Below, one piece after another: positions 40,298 to 48,845 of a stretch of DNA of 64,000 bases. Origin of the DNA: Candidatus Lindowbacteria bacterium RIFCSPLOWO2_12_FULL_62_27 (lineage in GTDB: Bacteria; Lindowbacteria; 2-12-FULL-62-27). The DNA lies in assembly GCA_001784175.1 (NCBI GenBank), contig MFPR01000006.1:186001-250000 (forward strand), read 5' to 3'. Position 1 is the first letter of the stretch. Every line of letters begins with the position of its first letter. Both the position numbers and the translations under genes were made by a program. The notes below the pieces were generated by a model that saw only the letters and a program-made list of their open reading frames with translations, did no database searches and was not told where the DNA came from.

Positions 40298-41564
40298 AAA
40301 TGGCCATGATGTTGCCGACCGCCGCGGAGATCTGGTCATGGGCCGTGCCGGCGTCCAGCGTGGAGAGGCCCTGCAGCGGCAGGCCCCGGTAGCGACCGAC
40401 GGTTTTGTCCAAAAGTTCGTGGAATTGAAAATCATCGAACGTTGACTCGATCCCCGACAGCGCCCCCGCGAGGTGCACCACCAGAACCTGGGACTTGACG
40501 TTCGGCATCGCCGACACCACGCTGAGATCGTGGTGATGCAGCATGGTGGACTGGATGATTTCGGCCGGCAGCTGCCAGAGCCCGAACAGATAGCCGCCGA
40601 GGTCCGCGTGCGTCCCTCCGAGATGCTCGCGCTCGGCTTCGAGGCGGTCGGCGCCGCCCGCCGCCTGCGCGTCGACGGCCGCCGCCTCCGCCCGGAAATA
40701 CTGCTGGACGAGCAGCTCGCCGACATTGTGGAGCAGGCCCGCCACGAACAGCTCATCGGCCTCGGCGAACCGGCACTGATGCCCGATCGTCTTGGCCCAC
40801 TCGCCCGCCCAGACCGACCGTTCCCAGAACCGGGCGGAGAAGTCGGGTGGCACGTTCCGGAACTTGTCCATGACCGCCGCCGCGAGGATGAGCTGGCGCA
40901 GTTTGGTGAGACCGAGCACCACGAGGGCGTTTTTGACGTTGCCGATGCGCGACCGCAGACCGTAGAATGCGGAGTTGACCATCTTGAGCAGGAGGCTGAC
41001 AAAGGAAGGATCGAGGGACAGCACCTGGCCGAGCTTGCCGAGGTCGACGTCCGGATCGTTGAGCATGGACATCGCCTTGGCGGCGGTCGGCGGCAGGGGC
41101 GCGATGGCGTTGATGCTCTTGAGCACTTTCTTGACGCGCACGATCGTCGCCTTCTGCGCCTCTTCGCTCGGATAGTCCGCCGGCGCGGTGAGGCCGCGGT
41201 CTTTCTGAAACTCATCCAGGCATTTGAGCATCCGGTCCATGGTGGAGAGCTTGAGAAGCACCGCCGCCTGGGAAAACAGGAAGAGATCGTCGTTCTGAAT
41301 ACGCAGCACCCGCTCGACCTGCTCGGATTTCATCGCCTGAACCTCGACCGCGCATTCTCCGAACCGCCGGCCAGAATCGCGGCTCTGGGCCTCCAGGATC
41401 TGCGCGATCTGCTCAGGTTTCAGAAACCCGTAGAGCGCCGCAAGCTGGCCGAGGCGCCGGTCCAGCCGGCCGTACTGTTTCAGCACCCGCTGAACGTCGG
41501 CCGGCCCCATCAGGTTCTGGCCGCGCAGGTATCCCATGAAGGCCTGGCATCGCGCGAGGCTCAT
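40284..41564 (-). CDS. HDOD-domain protein with MshEN-like motifs
   Basis: 426 residues. N-terminal motifs: RLGQLAALYGFLKPEQIAQI...Q and RFGECAVEVQAMKSEQVERV...Q. Of the five copies this has the clearest RLG start. The HDOD domain follows: PLPPTAAKAMSMLNDPDVDL, VNSAFYGLRSRIGNVKNALV, FAEADELFVAGLLHNVGELL. It starts one base after the stop of the next HDOD gene upstream (41566-42846), so the two adjacent paralogues form a tandem pair on one transcript. Confidence 0.85.
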   Translation of the reverse strand: MSLARCQAFMGYLRGQNLMGPADVQRVLKQYGRLDRRLGQLAALYGFLKPEQIAQILEAQSRDSGRRFGECAVEVQAMKSEQVERVLRIQNDDLFLFSQAAVLLKLSTMDRMLKCLDEFQKDRGLTAPADYPSEEAQKATIVRVKKVLKSINAIAPLPPTAAKAMSMLNDPDVDLGKLGQVLSLDPSFVSLLLKMVNSAFYGLRSRIGNVKNALVVLGLTKLRQLILAAAVMDKFRNVPPDFSARFWERSVWAGEWAKTIGHQCRFAEADELFVAGLLHNVGELLVQQYFRAEAAAVDAQAAGGADRLEAEREHLGGTHADLGGYLFGLWQLPAEIIQSTMLHHHDLSVVSAMPNVKSQVLVVHLAGALSGIESTFDDFQFHELLDKTVGRYRGLPLQGLSTLDAGTAHDQISAAVGNIMAIFNSG

Positions 41565-41565
41565 G

Positions 41566-42846
41566 TCACTTCCACTCGGTGAAGGACGTGAGCAGGTTCC
41601 CGAAATGCGTGTCGACCTGCTCGGCCAGCCGGTCGACGGCCATGTCCGGGCGGAACTTCAGCGGCGCCTGATAACGCTTGCTGATCTTTTCGAGCTCCTC
41701 CATGTACCCGAGCGCGTCCAGCTTCGGATCGAGATCGCAGATGTCGGCGGCCATGTGGACCACGAAGACCGCCGGCGACAGGTTGGGGCTGTTCACGAGA
41801 AGCTGGAGGTCATGGTGGTGGAACATCGCGCTCTGGATCGTGTCCTTGGGCATCTGCCACAGGTTGAACAAAAACCCGCCGACGTCCGCGTGCGACCCGC
41901 CGAGGACCGACTTTTCGGCGTCCACCATCCGTTTTCCTCCCCTCACCATCTCGTCGATCTCGTTTTGCTGCGGGCGGAAATACTGCATGGTCACGAGGTG
42001 GCCGGTGTTGTGCAATAGCCCGCAGACGAACAGCTCGTCCGATTCCTCCATCCTCAGCGCCTCGCCCAGCTCCTTGCTCCACTGCGCGCACCGCAGGGAA
42101 TCCTCCCAGAATTTCTGTGCGAAGGCCGGCGGGATCGACTGGAACTTCTGCATGACCGCGGCCGCGATGATCAGTTGCCGGATCTTCTTCAGCCCCAGCA
42201 CCACCAGGGCCTTCGTGACGCCCGTGACCTTTTCGCGCAGGCCGTAGAAGGCGGAGTTGACCACGCGAAGGAGCGTCGCGGTGAGACCGGGATCGAGGAT
42301 CAGCACGCCGCCGACTTTGTCCAAATCGACGTCCGGATCCTCCAGCATGCTGACTGCGCGCTGGGCGGTCGCAGGCAGCGGAGAAATTTTTTCGATCCCC
42401 TGAAGAATCGACCGGACCTGGCGGTCGATCCCGATCTTCTCGATGCTCGGCGGCGCCTCCGCCTCCCGGGCCATGTCGGGGTTGGCGCCGAGGAAGGACC
42501 TGATGTGGGACACGATCTTGTCGGTCGTGGTGAGTTTCTGGGTCACGGCGGCCTGCGCGAAGAGGAAGAGGTCGTCTTTTTGAAGTTTGATCAGCATGTC
42601 GATTTGCTGGGGGTTCATCAGTTTCAACCGCACGGCGCATTCCCCGAACCGGTCGCCGCTGCGGGCCTGCTCGAGGAGAATGGTGTTGATGTCCTCCGGC
42701 TGGATGAATCCGCGAAACGCGCCGAGGTGTCCAAGCCGCCGGTCAAACACGCTCATCTGCTTGACCGCCCTCAGCACGTCCTCCTGCTTCATCACGTCCT
42801 GCCCCCGCAGGTACTGGATGAACCGCTGCAATTTCGCGAGGCTCAT
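41566..42846 (-). CDS. HDOD-domain protein with MshEN-like motifs
   Basis: 426 residues. Motifs: RLGHLGAFRGFIQPEDINTI...Q and RFGECAVRLKLMNPQQIDML...Q. It is very close in sequence to the HDOD protein at 27690-28967 throughout (shared AQAAVTQKLTTTDKI, SPLPATAQRAV, VVNSAFYGLR), the best sign of duplication between the two ends of the island. HD is HN here (LLHNTGHLV). Its ATG overlaps the stop of the folate gene by four bases, so it is probably read from the folate-gene transcript. Confidence 0.85.
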   Translation of the reverse strand: MSLAKLQRFIQYLRGQDVMKQEDVLRAVKQMSVFDRRLGHLGAFRGFIQPEDINTILLEQARSGDRFGECAVRLKLMNPQQIDMLIKLQKDDLFLFAQAAVTQKLTTTDKIVSHIRSFLGANPDMAREAEAPPSIEKIGIDRQVRSILQGIEKISPLPATAQRAVSMLEDPDVDLDKVGGVLILDPGLTATLLRVVNSAFYGLREKVTGVTKALVVLGLKKIRQLIIAAAVMQKFQSIPPAFAQKFWEDSLRCAQWSKELGEALRMEESDELFVCGLLHNTGHLVTMQYFRPQQNEIDEMVRGGKRMVDAEKSVLGGSHADVGGFLFNLWQMPKDTIQSAMFHHHDLQLLVNSPNLSPAVFVVHMAADICDLDPKLDALGYMEELEKISKRYQAPLKFRPDMAVDRLAEQVDTHFGNLLTSFTEWK

Positions 42847-43499
42847 CGGGGACCCCGAGGGAGTGCCGCTCTTGACTTTTTGATTTGTTGGCGAAAAGTC
42901 AAAAAGTCAAGAGCGGCCCCGAATGGGAATGGGCTGAATTGGAATTCTATAAAACCATGTTCGGTGACGGCGCCCATCAGCGCGGCGTCCTTTTTCGTTC
43001 GCGGAATCCGCCGCGCGAGCTGGCAGTCGAAGAGAACGCCGGCGCGGATGCCCCTCGGATGATCGGCAAGCCACCGGTCGTAAAACCCGCCGCCGTGGCC
43101 CAGCCGGACGCCGCTCGCCCGGTCCAGCCCGAGGCACGGCACGAGCACCAGATCCGACCGGCCCGGCGGCCCGCATCTTCGGCCGCGCGACGGCTCAAAA
43201 ATTCCGAACGCGCCGCGTTTCAGCGCCGCAAACGATGGCACCTGATAAAACACCATGCGCTTCCCCCTCACTTTCGGAAATGCCGGCCGCAGGCCGAGCC
43301 GGAGGACCCGGCGGTAGAAGGCCCATAGGTCAGGTTCGGGAAAGGACGGCGCAAACGCATAGAGGCGCCTCGGGCGGCAGGCGGCGACCAGCGCCCCAAG
43401 GTGCGCGCAGATCCGCCGGCTTCCCGCCCTGCGTTTCGACAAGGTCATGCGGCCAAGCCGCGCTCTAAAAATCGCCCTCCATCTCTTTTTGGTCGCCAT
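42843..43499 (-). CDS. 5-formyltetrahydrofolate cyclo-ligase
   Basis: 218 residues. The enzyme turns 5-formyl-THF and ATP into 5,10-methenyl-THF. It is identified by the C-terminal signature DLVLVPCLGLDRASGVRLGH then GGGFYDRWLADH, and by the basic N-terminus KKRWRAIFRARL; the middle has SFPEPDLWAFYRRVL. The final residues after QFSPFPFG are encoded by the 42866-42916 hairpin and extend past the normal enzyme end, so the original stop may have been lost to an insertion. Its stop overlaps the HDOD start (ATGA). Confidence 0.88.
   Translation of the reverse strand: MATKKRWRAIFRARLGRMTLSKRRAGSRRICAHLGALVAACRPRRLYAFAPSFPEPDLWAFYRRVLRLGLRPAFPKVRGKRMVFYQVPSFAALKRGAFGIFEPSRGRRCGPPGRSDLVLVPCLGLDRASGVRLGHGGGFYDRWLADHPRGIRAGVLFDCQLARRIPRTKKDAALMGAVTEHGFIEFQFSPFPFGAALDFLTFRQQIKKSRAALPRGPR
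42866..42916. repeat. 18-bp inverted repeat (hairpin) at the end of the folate gene
   Basis: Perfect arms CCGCTCTTGACTTTTTGA (42866-42883) and its complement (42899-42916) around a 15-base loop. It encodes the last 20 or so codons of the 5-formyl-THF cyclo-ligase frame, which are not part of the conserved enzyme. Possibly an inserted element or a regulatory hairpin between that gene and the HDOD pair. Confidence 0.75.
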
Positions 43500-43528
43500 C
43501 GGCTCCGCTCAATTTTTCGTTCCCTCTC

Positions 43529-43557
43529 TTGACAACGGCCCTCCAAAACGGTAGACA
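43529..43557 (+). promoter_or_regulatory. Sigma-70-type promoter for ferredoxin gene
   Basis: TTGACA (43529-43534), 17 bases, TAGACA (43552-43557). Transcript start about 43564, a 32-base leader, then GAGGAGG (43582-43588) before the ATG at 43596. Confidence 0.65.
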
Positions 43558-43595
43558 AGGCCAACAACACACATCGATCTTGAGGAGGCAAATGA

Positions 43596-43922
43596 ATGGC
43601 CTACATTGTGACTGAAGCCTGCATCAACTGCAAGTATACTGACTGCGCCGTGGTGTGCCCGGTCGACTGTTTCCACGAGGGGCCGAATTTCCTCGCCATC
43701 GACCCCGACGAATGCATCAGTTGCGGCCTGTGCGAGCCGGAGTGCCCGACCAAGGCCATCTATTCGGAGGACAATCTGCCGGAGGACCAGAAGGAGTACG
43801 TCGAGGTGAACGCGCGGCTCGCCAAGGGCTGGCCGGTCATCAAGGAGAAGAAAGAGGCGCTCCCGACGGCGGAGGAGTTCAAGGAGAAGAAGGGCAAGCG
43901 GGCGCTGTTGACGGAAGCCTGA
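43596..43922 (+). CDS. fdxA: 7Fe ferredoxin (FdxA type)
   Basis: 108 residues. The cysteine pattern [18 protein letters not shown] then [14 protein letters not shown] is that of Azotobacter-type ferredoxin I, which carries one [3Fe-4S] and one [4Fe-4S] cluster; [14 protein letters not shown] between them is a further family mark. A 40-residue C-terminal extension ([20 protein letters not shown]) is typical of this group. Soluble electron carrier; its partner is unknown. Monocistronic: own promoter upstream, another promoter (MerR gene) downstream. Confidence 0.93.
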   Translation: MAYIVTEACINCKYTDCAVVCPVDCFHEGPNFLAIDPDECISCGLCEPECPTKAIYSEDNLPEDQKEYVEVNARLAKGWPVIKEKKEALPTAEEFKEKKGKRALLTEA

Positions 43923-43941
43923 CCGGTTTCACATTTTTCGC

Positions 43942-43969
43942 TTGACAAAACCAAAACTCGAATTACACT
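43942..43969 (+). promoter_or_regulatory. Sigma-70-type promoter for MerR-family gene
   Basis: TTGACA (43942-43947), 16 bases, TACACT (43964-43969). The about 70-base leader holds an imperfect inverted repeat (AAACAAAAAAC near 43990, GTTTTTGTTT near 44019) just before the ribosome-binding site AGGAG; it may be an operator or attenuator. Confidence 0.5.
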
Positions 43970-44044
43970 TCCCGCGACATCAGCAAAGTAAAACAAAAAA
44001 CGCCTGATTGCCGCGGTTTTTGTTTCTTTGCAGGAGAATTGGCC

Positions 44045-44542
44045 ATGAAGGAAAAAGCAGGGAAGACGGAGGATTTCACACGGGGGGATCTTTTGAAGGT
44101 CGTCCGGCTCACGCCCCGGCAGATCCAGTACTGGGATGAGTCGAACCTGATCCGCCCCACGCGCAAAACGAGACGCCGCCGCTATTATGATTTTGCCGGC
44201 GTGGTCGAGCTCCGGGTGGTCCAGGCGCTCCGCGAGGAGGGCTTTTCCACCCAGAAAATCAGGAAGTTCCTTGTCACGCTCAGGCGCATGATGCCCCGCG
44301 CACAGAATCTTCTGGCGCGGCTTCGGATTCATACCGATGGCAGAACCTTGATCTTTCAGGAAAAAGGCGCCTTCTTCGAAATGAACGGACAGGGACTCCT
44401 CAAACTCGACCTCGAACGGCTTTACCATCAGGTCCGTCCCGCTTCCAGGGCTTTTTCCGGGCCAATGGGCACCCGTGAGAGGGGAAGCCAGAACGTCCAT
44501 CGGATGAAGGGTGGGGATCAGCGGCTGAAACGGGCCGTCTGA
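44045..44542 (+). CDS. MerR-family transcriptional regulator
   Basis: 165 residues. The MerR helix-turn-helix covers about 10-80: FTRGDLLKVVRLTPRQIQYW (first helices), DESNLIRPTRKTRRRRYYDF (wing with RRYYDF where classical members read R.Y....) and VVELRVVQALREEGFSTQKI. No cysteines of the metal-sensing type are in the C-terminal part, which ends in a basic, disordered-looking tail. ATG 44045 has AGGAG upstream; TTG 44039 is an alternative. Target genes are unknown; its own leader has an inverted repeat. Confidence 0.85.
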   Translation: MKEKAGKTEDFTRGDLLKVVRLTPRQIQYWDESNLIRPTRKTRRRRYYDFAGVVELRVVQALREEGFSTQKIRKFLVTLRRMMPRAQNLLARLRIHTDGRTLIFQEKGAFFEMNGQGLLKLDLERLYHQVRPASRAFSGPMGTRERGSQNVHRMKGGDQRLKRAV

Positions 44543-44543
44543 G

Positions 44544-44581
44544 CCGGCGCGGCGGCATATGGGGCCGCAGTGCCGGTTTTT
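44544..44581 (+). terminator. Candidate rho-independent terminator after MerR-family gene
   Basis: CCGGC (44544-44548) pairs with GCCGG (44572-44576), with an inner GCGGC/GCCGC stem, followed by TTTTT (44577-44581). It begins two bases after the MerR-family stop. Confidence 0.5.
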
Positions 44582-44605
44582 CCCTCGATGGACGAGGGGG
44601 AGAAT

Positions 44606-45142
44606 ATGGGGATCGAAGAGACGGGAGCGCTGATGGGCGTCCTCCGCCGGTTTGACACCGGGGTGACGGAGGGACATCTGCACACGCTCCTGTATGTGGG
44701 GCAGAAACTGCGGCTGATCGAGCCGCGGTATGTTTTTGATTTTCACGGCCTGATGCCGTACAGCGACGCCTTGGACCTCGAGATCGCGATGTCGATCTGG
44801 AACAGCGTGATTCGCATCCGGGACAACCGCATCCATGCGGCGACACGGGAGCGGATTAAGGTCGGGTCTGCGTCTCTTGACAAACTGATTGCGCTTTCCT
44901 ACGATACCCTGAAGTTTCTGGCGGCCAGTCTGCGTCTGGAGGAGGACCTTCAGAAGAGCCGGCAGGAGATGAAAGAGGAGTGCCATGCCAGCGGAGATTT
45001 TGAAGTTGAAGGACAAGGACAAGGAAGCGATCAATCTGAGCGCGTTCCAGCAGGAGGAAAAGCACCGGAGGCGCATCCAGATCCGCCAGCGCCGCGTCCG
45101 GCGCGATGCGCGCCAGGTCGAGGTCTACATCCGGCTCCATGA
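44606..45142 (+). CDS. Hypothetical protein, long 3' overlap with next gene
   Basis: 178 residues from ATG 44606, chosen for GGGGGAG five bases before it. The first 120 residues look like a real alpha-helical protein (LHTLLYVGQKLRLIEPRYVF; LDKLIALSYDTLKFLAASLR). From about 44985 the frame runs through the next gene and becomes Gly/Pro/Arg-rich, which is how an out-of-frame read looks. Either the true stop was lost or the protein naturally overlaps its neighbour by 158 bases. I do not recognise the family. Confidence 0.5.
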   Translation: MGIEETGALMGVLRRFDTGVTEGHLHTLLYVGQKLRLIEPRYVFDFHGLMPYSDALDLEIAMSIWNSVIRIRDNRIHAATRERIKVGSASLDKLIALSYDTLKFLAASLRLEEDLQKSRQEMKEECHASGDFEVEGQGQGSDQSERVPAGGKAPEAHPDPPAPRPARCAPGRGLHPAP

Positions 45143-45461
45143 GTTCAATCGCTACAACCGCGTCTACCAGATGCTGGCGTTCGACAAGATCATCAAGGAC
45201 ATCGCGCTGTCCGGGTCGGTCGGCAACGTCGCATTTGAACTTCTGGACCGGCCGGGCGCCGAGAAGGCCGTGAAGATGATCATCGACCATCCGGAGATGA
45301 ACGCGCTGGGGATTCAGGAGAAGATCGAGATGGAATCCAAGATCGAGACGCACGAGTTCACCCTCTACAAGGCCATGGCGATGATGGACGAGGTCAAAAT
45401 TTCCTCCGGCAAGCACGGGGGGATCCAGCTCGAAGTCACCAAGAATCTGCGCAGCCGCTGA
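44985..45461 (+). CDS. Hypothetical protein, helical and basic
   Basis: 158 residues, soluble. A very basic helix (KHRRRIQIRQRRVRRDARQ, about 26-44) is followed by VYIRLHEFNRYNRVYQMLAF and helical segments to the end. GAGGAG-type purines precede the ATG (AGAGGAG). No family recognised. It lies directly before spoVG (15-base gap), so the two are probably expressed together; a nucleic-acid-binding role would fit the basic helix but is only a guess. Confidence 0.65.
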   Translation: MPAEILKLKDKDKEAINLSAFQQEEKHRRRIQIRQRRVRRDARQVEVYIRLHEFNRYNRVYQMLAFDKIIKDIALSGSVGNVAFELLDRPGAEKAVKMIIDHPEMNALGIQEKIEMESKIETHEFTLYKAMAMMDEVKISSGKHGGIQLEVTKNLRSR

Positions 45462-45476
45462 GCCGGGGTCGGGGCG

Positions 45477-45779
45477 ATGGAAATCACCGAAGTTCGAATC
45501 AAACGGTTTGAGGACCCGCAGGGCAAGCTCATGGGGTTCGCGTCGGTCACGTTCGACGGTTGTTTCGTCGTCCACAATCTGAGAATCGTCTCCGGCGAAA
45601 AGGGCGTCTTCGTCGCCATGCCGTCCCGCCAATTGCCGAACAATAAATTTGTCGATGTGGCCCATCCCGTCACCAACGAGATGCGCGCAAAAATCCAGCA
45701 GGCGGTTCTCCGCCAGTTTGAACAAACCAAGTCTGACCCTCCCAAAGAGACACCCCCGCCGGCGGAACCGTCCCATTGA
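45477..45779 (+). CDS. spoVG: SpoVG-family protein
   Basis: 100 residues. Strong family match: MEITEVRIKRFEDPQGKLMG, ASVTFDGCFVVHNLRIVSGE, KGVFVAMPSRQLPNNKFVDV, AHPVTNEMRAKIQQAVL. SpoVG binds nucleic acids and regulates development and virulence genes in Firmicutes; it is also found in spirochaetes and Deltaproteobacteria where its role is less known. A Pro-rich tail follows the domain. The next reading frame opens inside its 3' end. Confidence 0.93.
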   Translation: MEITEVRIKRFEDPQGKLMGFASVTFDGCFVVHNLRIVSGEKGVFVAMPSRQLPNNKFVDVAHPVTNEMRAKIQQAVLRQFEQTKSDPPKETPPPAEPSH

Positions 45780-47220
45780 CGCACAGGGATGGCGACGGCG
45801 CCTTCGATGGGCCGCCGCCGTCGCGGTCCTCTGGGCCTGCGCCGGCCCCGTTGCGCAGCCGGCGGCGGTCGCGCTGGAGACCGGGTCCGAAGAATTCCGC
45901 GTCATCCTGATTGAAGACAGTTTCATTTACATGAACGCGGGCCGGGACCGCGGCGTTCAGGTCGGCGACCTCTTCGTCGTCGAGCGGCCCGGCAAGGCCG
46001 TCGTCGATCCCGAAACCGGCGACACGCTCGGCCACGAGCCCGTCGCCATCGCGAAACTGCGCGTCCAGTACGCCGCGCCCCATTACGCGCGCACCTACGC
46101 AATGGAAGTGCTGGAGGGCGTCCCGGTCCAGATCAAGGACCGCGTGGCCCGGTGGTCCGGGGAAGCCGTGGGACGGGTGCCGGCGCCGGCCGTGATGGGC
46201 ATCGAAGTTGAGGAGCCGCGGCGGGCCGCCGGCGAGGGCGACAAGATTTTCACGGAGGAGAAACGCCGGAAGGGCGACATCGTCGGGGACTTTGAGGTCG
46301 AGGGCGAGGTCATCGATTACGATTTCGGCGACGTCGACGGCGACGGCATGCCGGAACTCGTCGCGCTCGAGGAACGCCGCATCGCGGTCTACCGGATATC
46401 GGCCGGCGCCCCGGAGGAGATATGGCAGGAAAAGCTGCGCGGGTATCAGTTCGTCGCGCTCGAGCTGTATGACGCCGATGCCGACGGCAAGGCGGAGATC
46501 TACGTGGGCCAGAAGCACGGGAACACCGGCCGGACCGACGTCTACCGGCATCAGGACGGCCACGTGGTCAAGCGCGGCGAGATCAAGGGCGTGTTCGTTC
46601 GGCAAAACGGCGGCGCCCTGTATGCCCAGCGCTACGGATTCGGCAAGCCATTTGCCGGCCCCATCATGGAGATCAAGTACGACATCGCGGCCAATGTCGT
46701 CACGAAAATCCGGGACCTCAAGGACGGCCCTTACAATGTCCTCGGGATGGGGATCGGCGCCTCCCGGATGGCCTATCTCGATCACAACGACCGCCTCACC
46801 ATCACCGACCGGACCGGCCAGATGATCTGGCGGGGCACCAACCCGCTCGGCGGATCGACACAGGACCTCGTGTCGGGAAACGGCCGGGAGAAGGTCAAAC
46901 TGCAGAAGAAAATCATGTTCGAGGATTTTGACGGCAGCGGCGGCGAGGATCTGCTCGTCGTGAAAAACGAACTCAATCCCTTCTGGGGATTCGTCGGGCC
47001 TTTCGGCGGAAACAAATACAAGAACGGCAAATTCGTGATCTACACCGACCGGCCCGGCGGCTGGGACGTGCTGAAGGAGACGCGGGAATTCGAGGGATAC
47101 GTGTCGGACTACGAATACGCCCGGGTCGGCGGCCCGAACAAGCAACTCAGCGTGTGCCTGGTGACCCCGGCCGGCCGGGAAAAATTCAAGAGCCGGATCA
47201 TCGTGGTGAGGGAACTGTGA
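45718..47220 (+). CDS. Secreted protein with FG-GAP/VCBS-like repeats
   Basis: About 500 residues; the start is uncertain. No ATG or GTG lies close to the signal peptide (WAAAVAVLWACAGPVAQPAA); TTG 45718 is the nearest usual start in frame, and it overlaps spoVG. Earlier ATG 45655 would add an implausible basic leader. After the signal peptide, a small beta domain (FIYMNAGRDRGVQVGDLFVV) precedes acidic repeats with EF-hand-like loops: DFGDVDGDGMPELVAL, LYDADADGKAEIYVG, DFDGSGGEDLLVV. These FG-GAP/VCBS loops bind calcium and form propellers. Probably periplasmic or surface exposed. Its stop overlaps pyrG (GTGA). Confidence 0.75.
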   Translation: MNKPSLTLPKRHPRRRNRPIDAQGWRRRLRWAAAVAVLWACAGPVAQPAAVALETGSEEFRVILIEDSFIYMNAGRDRGVQVGDLFVVERPGKAVVDPETGDTLGHEPVAIAKLRVQYAAPHYARTYAMEVLEGVPVQIKDRVARWSGEAVGRVPAPAVMGIEVEEPRRAAGEGDKIFTEEKRRKGDIVGDFEVEGEVIDYDFGDVDGDGMPELVALEERRIAVYRISAGAPEEIWQEKLRGYQFVALELYDADADGKAEIYVGQKHGNTGRTDVYRHQDGHVVKRGEIKGVFVRQNGGALYAQRYGFGKPFAGPIMEIKYDIAANVVTKIRDLKDGPYNVLGMGIGASRMAYLDHNDRLTITDRTGQMIWRGTNPLGGSTQDLVSGNGREKVKLQKKIMFEDFDGSGGEDLLVVKNELNPFWGFVGPFGGNKYKNGKFVIYTDRPGGWDVLKETREFEGYVSDYEYARVGGPNKQLSVCLVTPAGREKFKSRIIVVREL

Positions 47221-48845
47221 GCCGAAAGCGCGCGAAGTACGTCTTCGTGACCGGCGGAGTTTTGTCGTCGATCGGCAAGGGCATCACGACCGCCGCGATC
47301 GGGACGCTGCTCAAGTCGCACGGGCTTTCGGTCACCGCGCTGAAGCTCGATCCGTATCTGAACGTGGATGCCGGCACCATGAGCCCGTTTCAGCACGGGG
47401 AGGTCTTCGTGACGGACGACGGGGCCGAGACCGACCTCGACCTCGGCCATTACGAGCGGTTCCTCGGCGTGCGGATGGGCGCGAAGAACAACGTGACCGC
47501 CGGCAAGGTCTACGCCGCGGTGATCGCCAAGGAGCGCCGGGGTGATTTTCTGGGCGCGACGGTGCAGATCGTGCCGCACGTGATCGAGGAGATCAAATCG
47601 CAGATCGCCGCGCTGGAAAACGGCATCGACGTCATTTTGGTCGAAGTCGGCGGGACCGTGGGCGACATCGAGAGCCAGCCGTTCCTGGAGGCGATCCGGC
47701 AGATGGCGCTCGAGCGGCGCGGCGACGCCGTCTTTGTGCACCTTACCCTTGTGCCGTATCTCTCGACCGTGCAGGAACTCAAGACCAAACCGACCCAGCA
47801 CAGCGTTCAGGAACTGCGCCGGATCGGCATCCAGCCCGACTTCATTTTCGCGCGCTCGCCGGTCCCCCTCTCCGACTCGGCGCGCGCCAAGGTCGCGCTC
47901 TTCTCGAACGTCGACGCCGCATCGGTCATCTCCCTGCCCGACGTCAAGTCCATCTACCAGATTCCTCCCCTCCTCGCAGCCGGGGGCGTCGACCGGCAGC
48001 TCCTCGAGCGGCTCCGGCCGGAGAAGGCGGAGAAGACGCCGAAGCCGCCGGCCAAATCAGCGGCGCCGCTCATGGAGCGCTGGGAGCGGCTCGCGAAGAC
48101 GGTTCTTTTGGCCAAGGATGCGGTGACGATCGCCATGGTCGGCAAATACATTGATCTTCAGGACGCCTACAAAAGCATTCTGGAGGCCCTGACCCACGCG
48201 GCCGCCGCGCACGACCGGAGGCTCGACCTCCGATGGGTCGACGCCGAGGAGCTGCAGGACCGCACGCTGGGCGAAACCTTCAAGGGCGTCGGCGGGATTC
48301 TGGTGCCGGGCGGATTCGGCGAGCGGGGGATCGAGGGCAAGGTCCGCGCCGTGAGTTACGCGCGCCTGAAATCCGTCCCGTATCTGGGCCTGTGCTTGGG
48401 CCTGCAGATCGCCGTCATCGAATACGCGCGCAACGTTCTCGGCCTCGATGGCGCCACCAGCACCGAATTTTCGCCGCGGCCCCGGCATCCCGTGATCGAC
48501 CTCATGGAGGAGCAGAAGAAGAAAAAAAATCTCGGCGGCACCATGCGCCTCGGCGCGTGCACCTGCAACATCCGCAAGGGAACGCTCGCGCACCGCATCT
48601 ACGGCCAGCCCAAAATCCGCGAGCGGCACCGGCACCGGTACGAAGTCAACGCCGCCTACGTCCAGCGCCTCGCCAAGGCCGGACTCGTCGCGGCCGGCAC
48701 GGACGAACGCACCGGCCTCGTCGAAATCGTCGAATGCCCTTCCCATCCGTTCTTCATCGGCGTCCAGTTCCATCCGGAGTTTCTCTCCGCCCCTCTGGCG
48801 CCGCATCCGCTCTTCAAGGCTTTTGTCGGCGCGGCGCTTCGGTGA
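47217..48845 (+). CDS. pyrG: CTP synthase
   Basis: 542 residues. Makes CTP from UTP, ATP and glutamine. The synthetase half starts KYVFVTGGVLSSIGKGITTA with the conserved KLDPYLNVDAGTMSPFQHGE; the amidotransferase half has the nucleophile Cys in YLGLCLGLQ and the His/Glu pair in GVQFHPEF. GTG 47217 overlaps the previous stop and matches family length (about 535-545). It leads the CMP-KDO supply group pyrG-kdsA-kdsD-kdsC, an order frequent in Deltaproteobacteria. Confidence 0.97.
   Translation: MSRKRAKYVFVTGGVLSSIGKGITTAAIGTLLKSHGLSVTALKLDPYLNVDAGTMSPFQHGEVFVTDDGAETDLDLGHYERFLGVRMGAKNNVTAGKVYAAVIAKERRGDFLGATVQIVPHVIEEIKSQIAALENGIDVILVEVGGTVGDIESQPFLEAIRQMALERRGDAVFVHLTLVPYLSTVQELKTKPTQHSVQELRRIGIQPDFIFARSPVPLSDSARAKVALFSNVDAASVISLPDVKSIYQIPPLLAAGGVDRQLLERLRPEKAEKTPKPPAKSAAPLMERWERLAKTVLLAKDAVTIAMVGKYIDLQDAYKSILEALTHAAAAHDRRLDLRWVDAEELQDRTLGETFKGVGGILVPGGFGERGIEGKVRAVSYARLKSVPYLGLCLGLQIAVIEYARNVLGLDGATSTEFSPRPRHPVIDLMEEQKKKKNLGGTMRLGACTCNIRKGTLAHRIYGQPKIRERHRHRYEVNAAYVQRLAKAGLVAAGTDERTGLVEIVECPSHPFFIGVQFHPEFLSAPLAPHPLFKAFVGAALR

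Noticed and set aside
42866-42916. Rho-independent terminator
   Set aside because: Stem is not GC-rich over its length, no terminal T-run on the coding strand, and it lies within an open frame.
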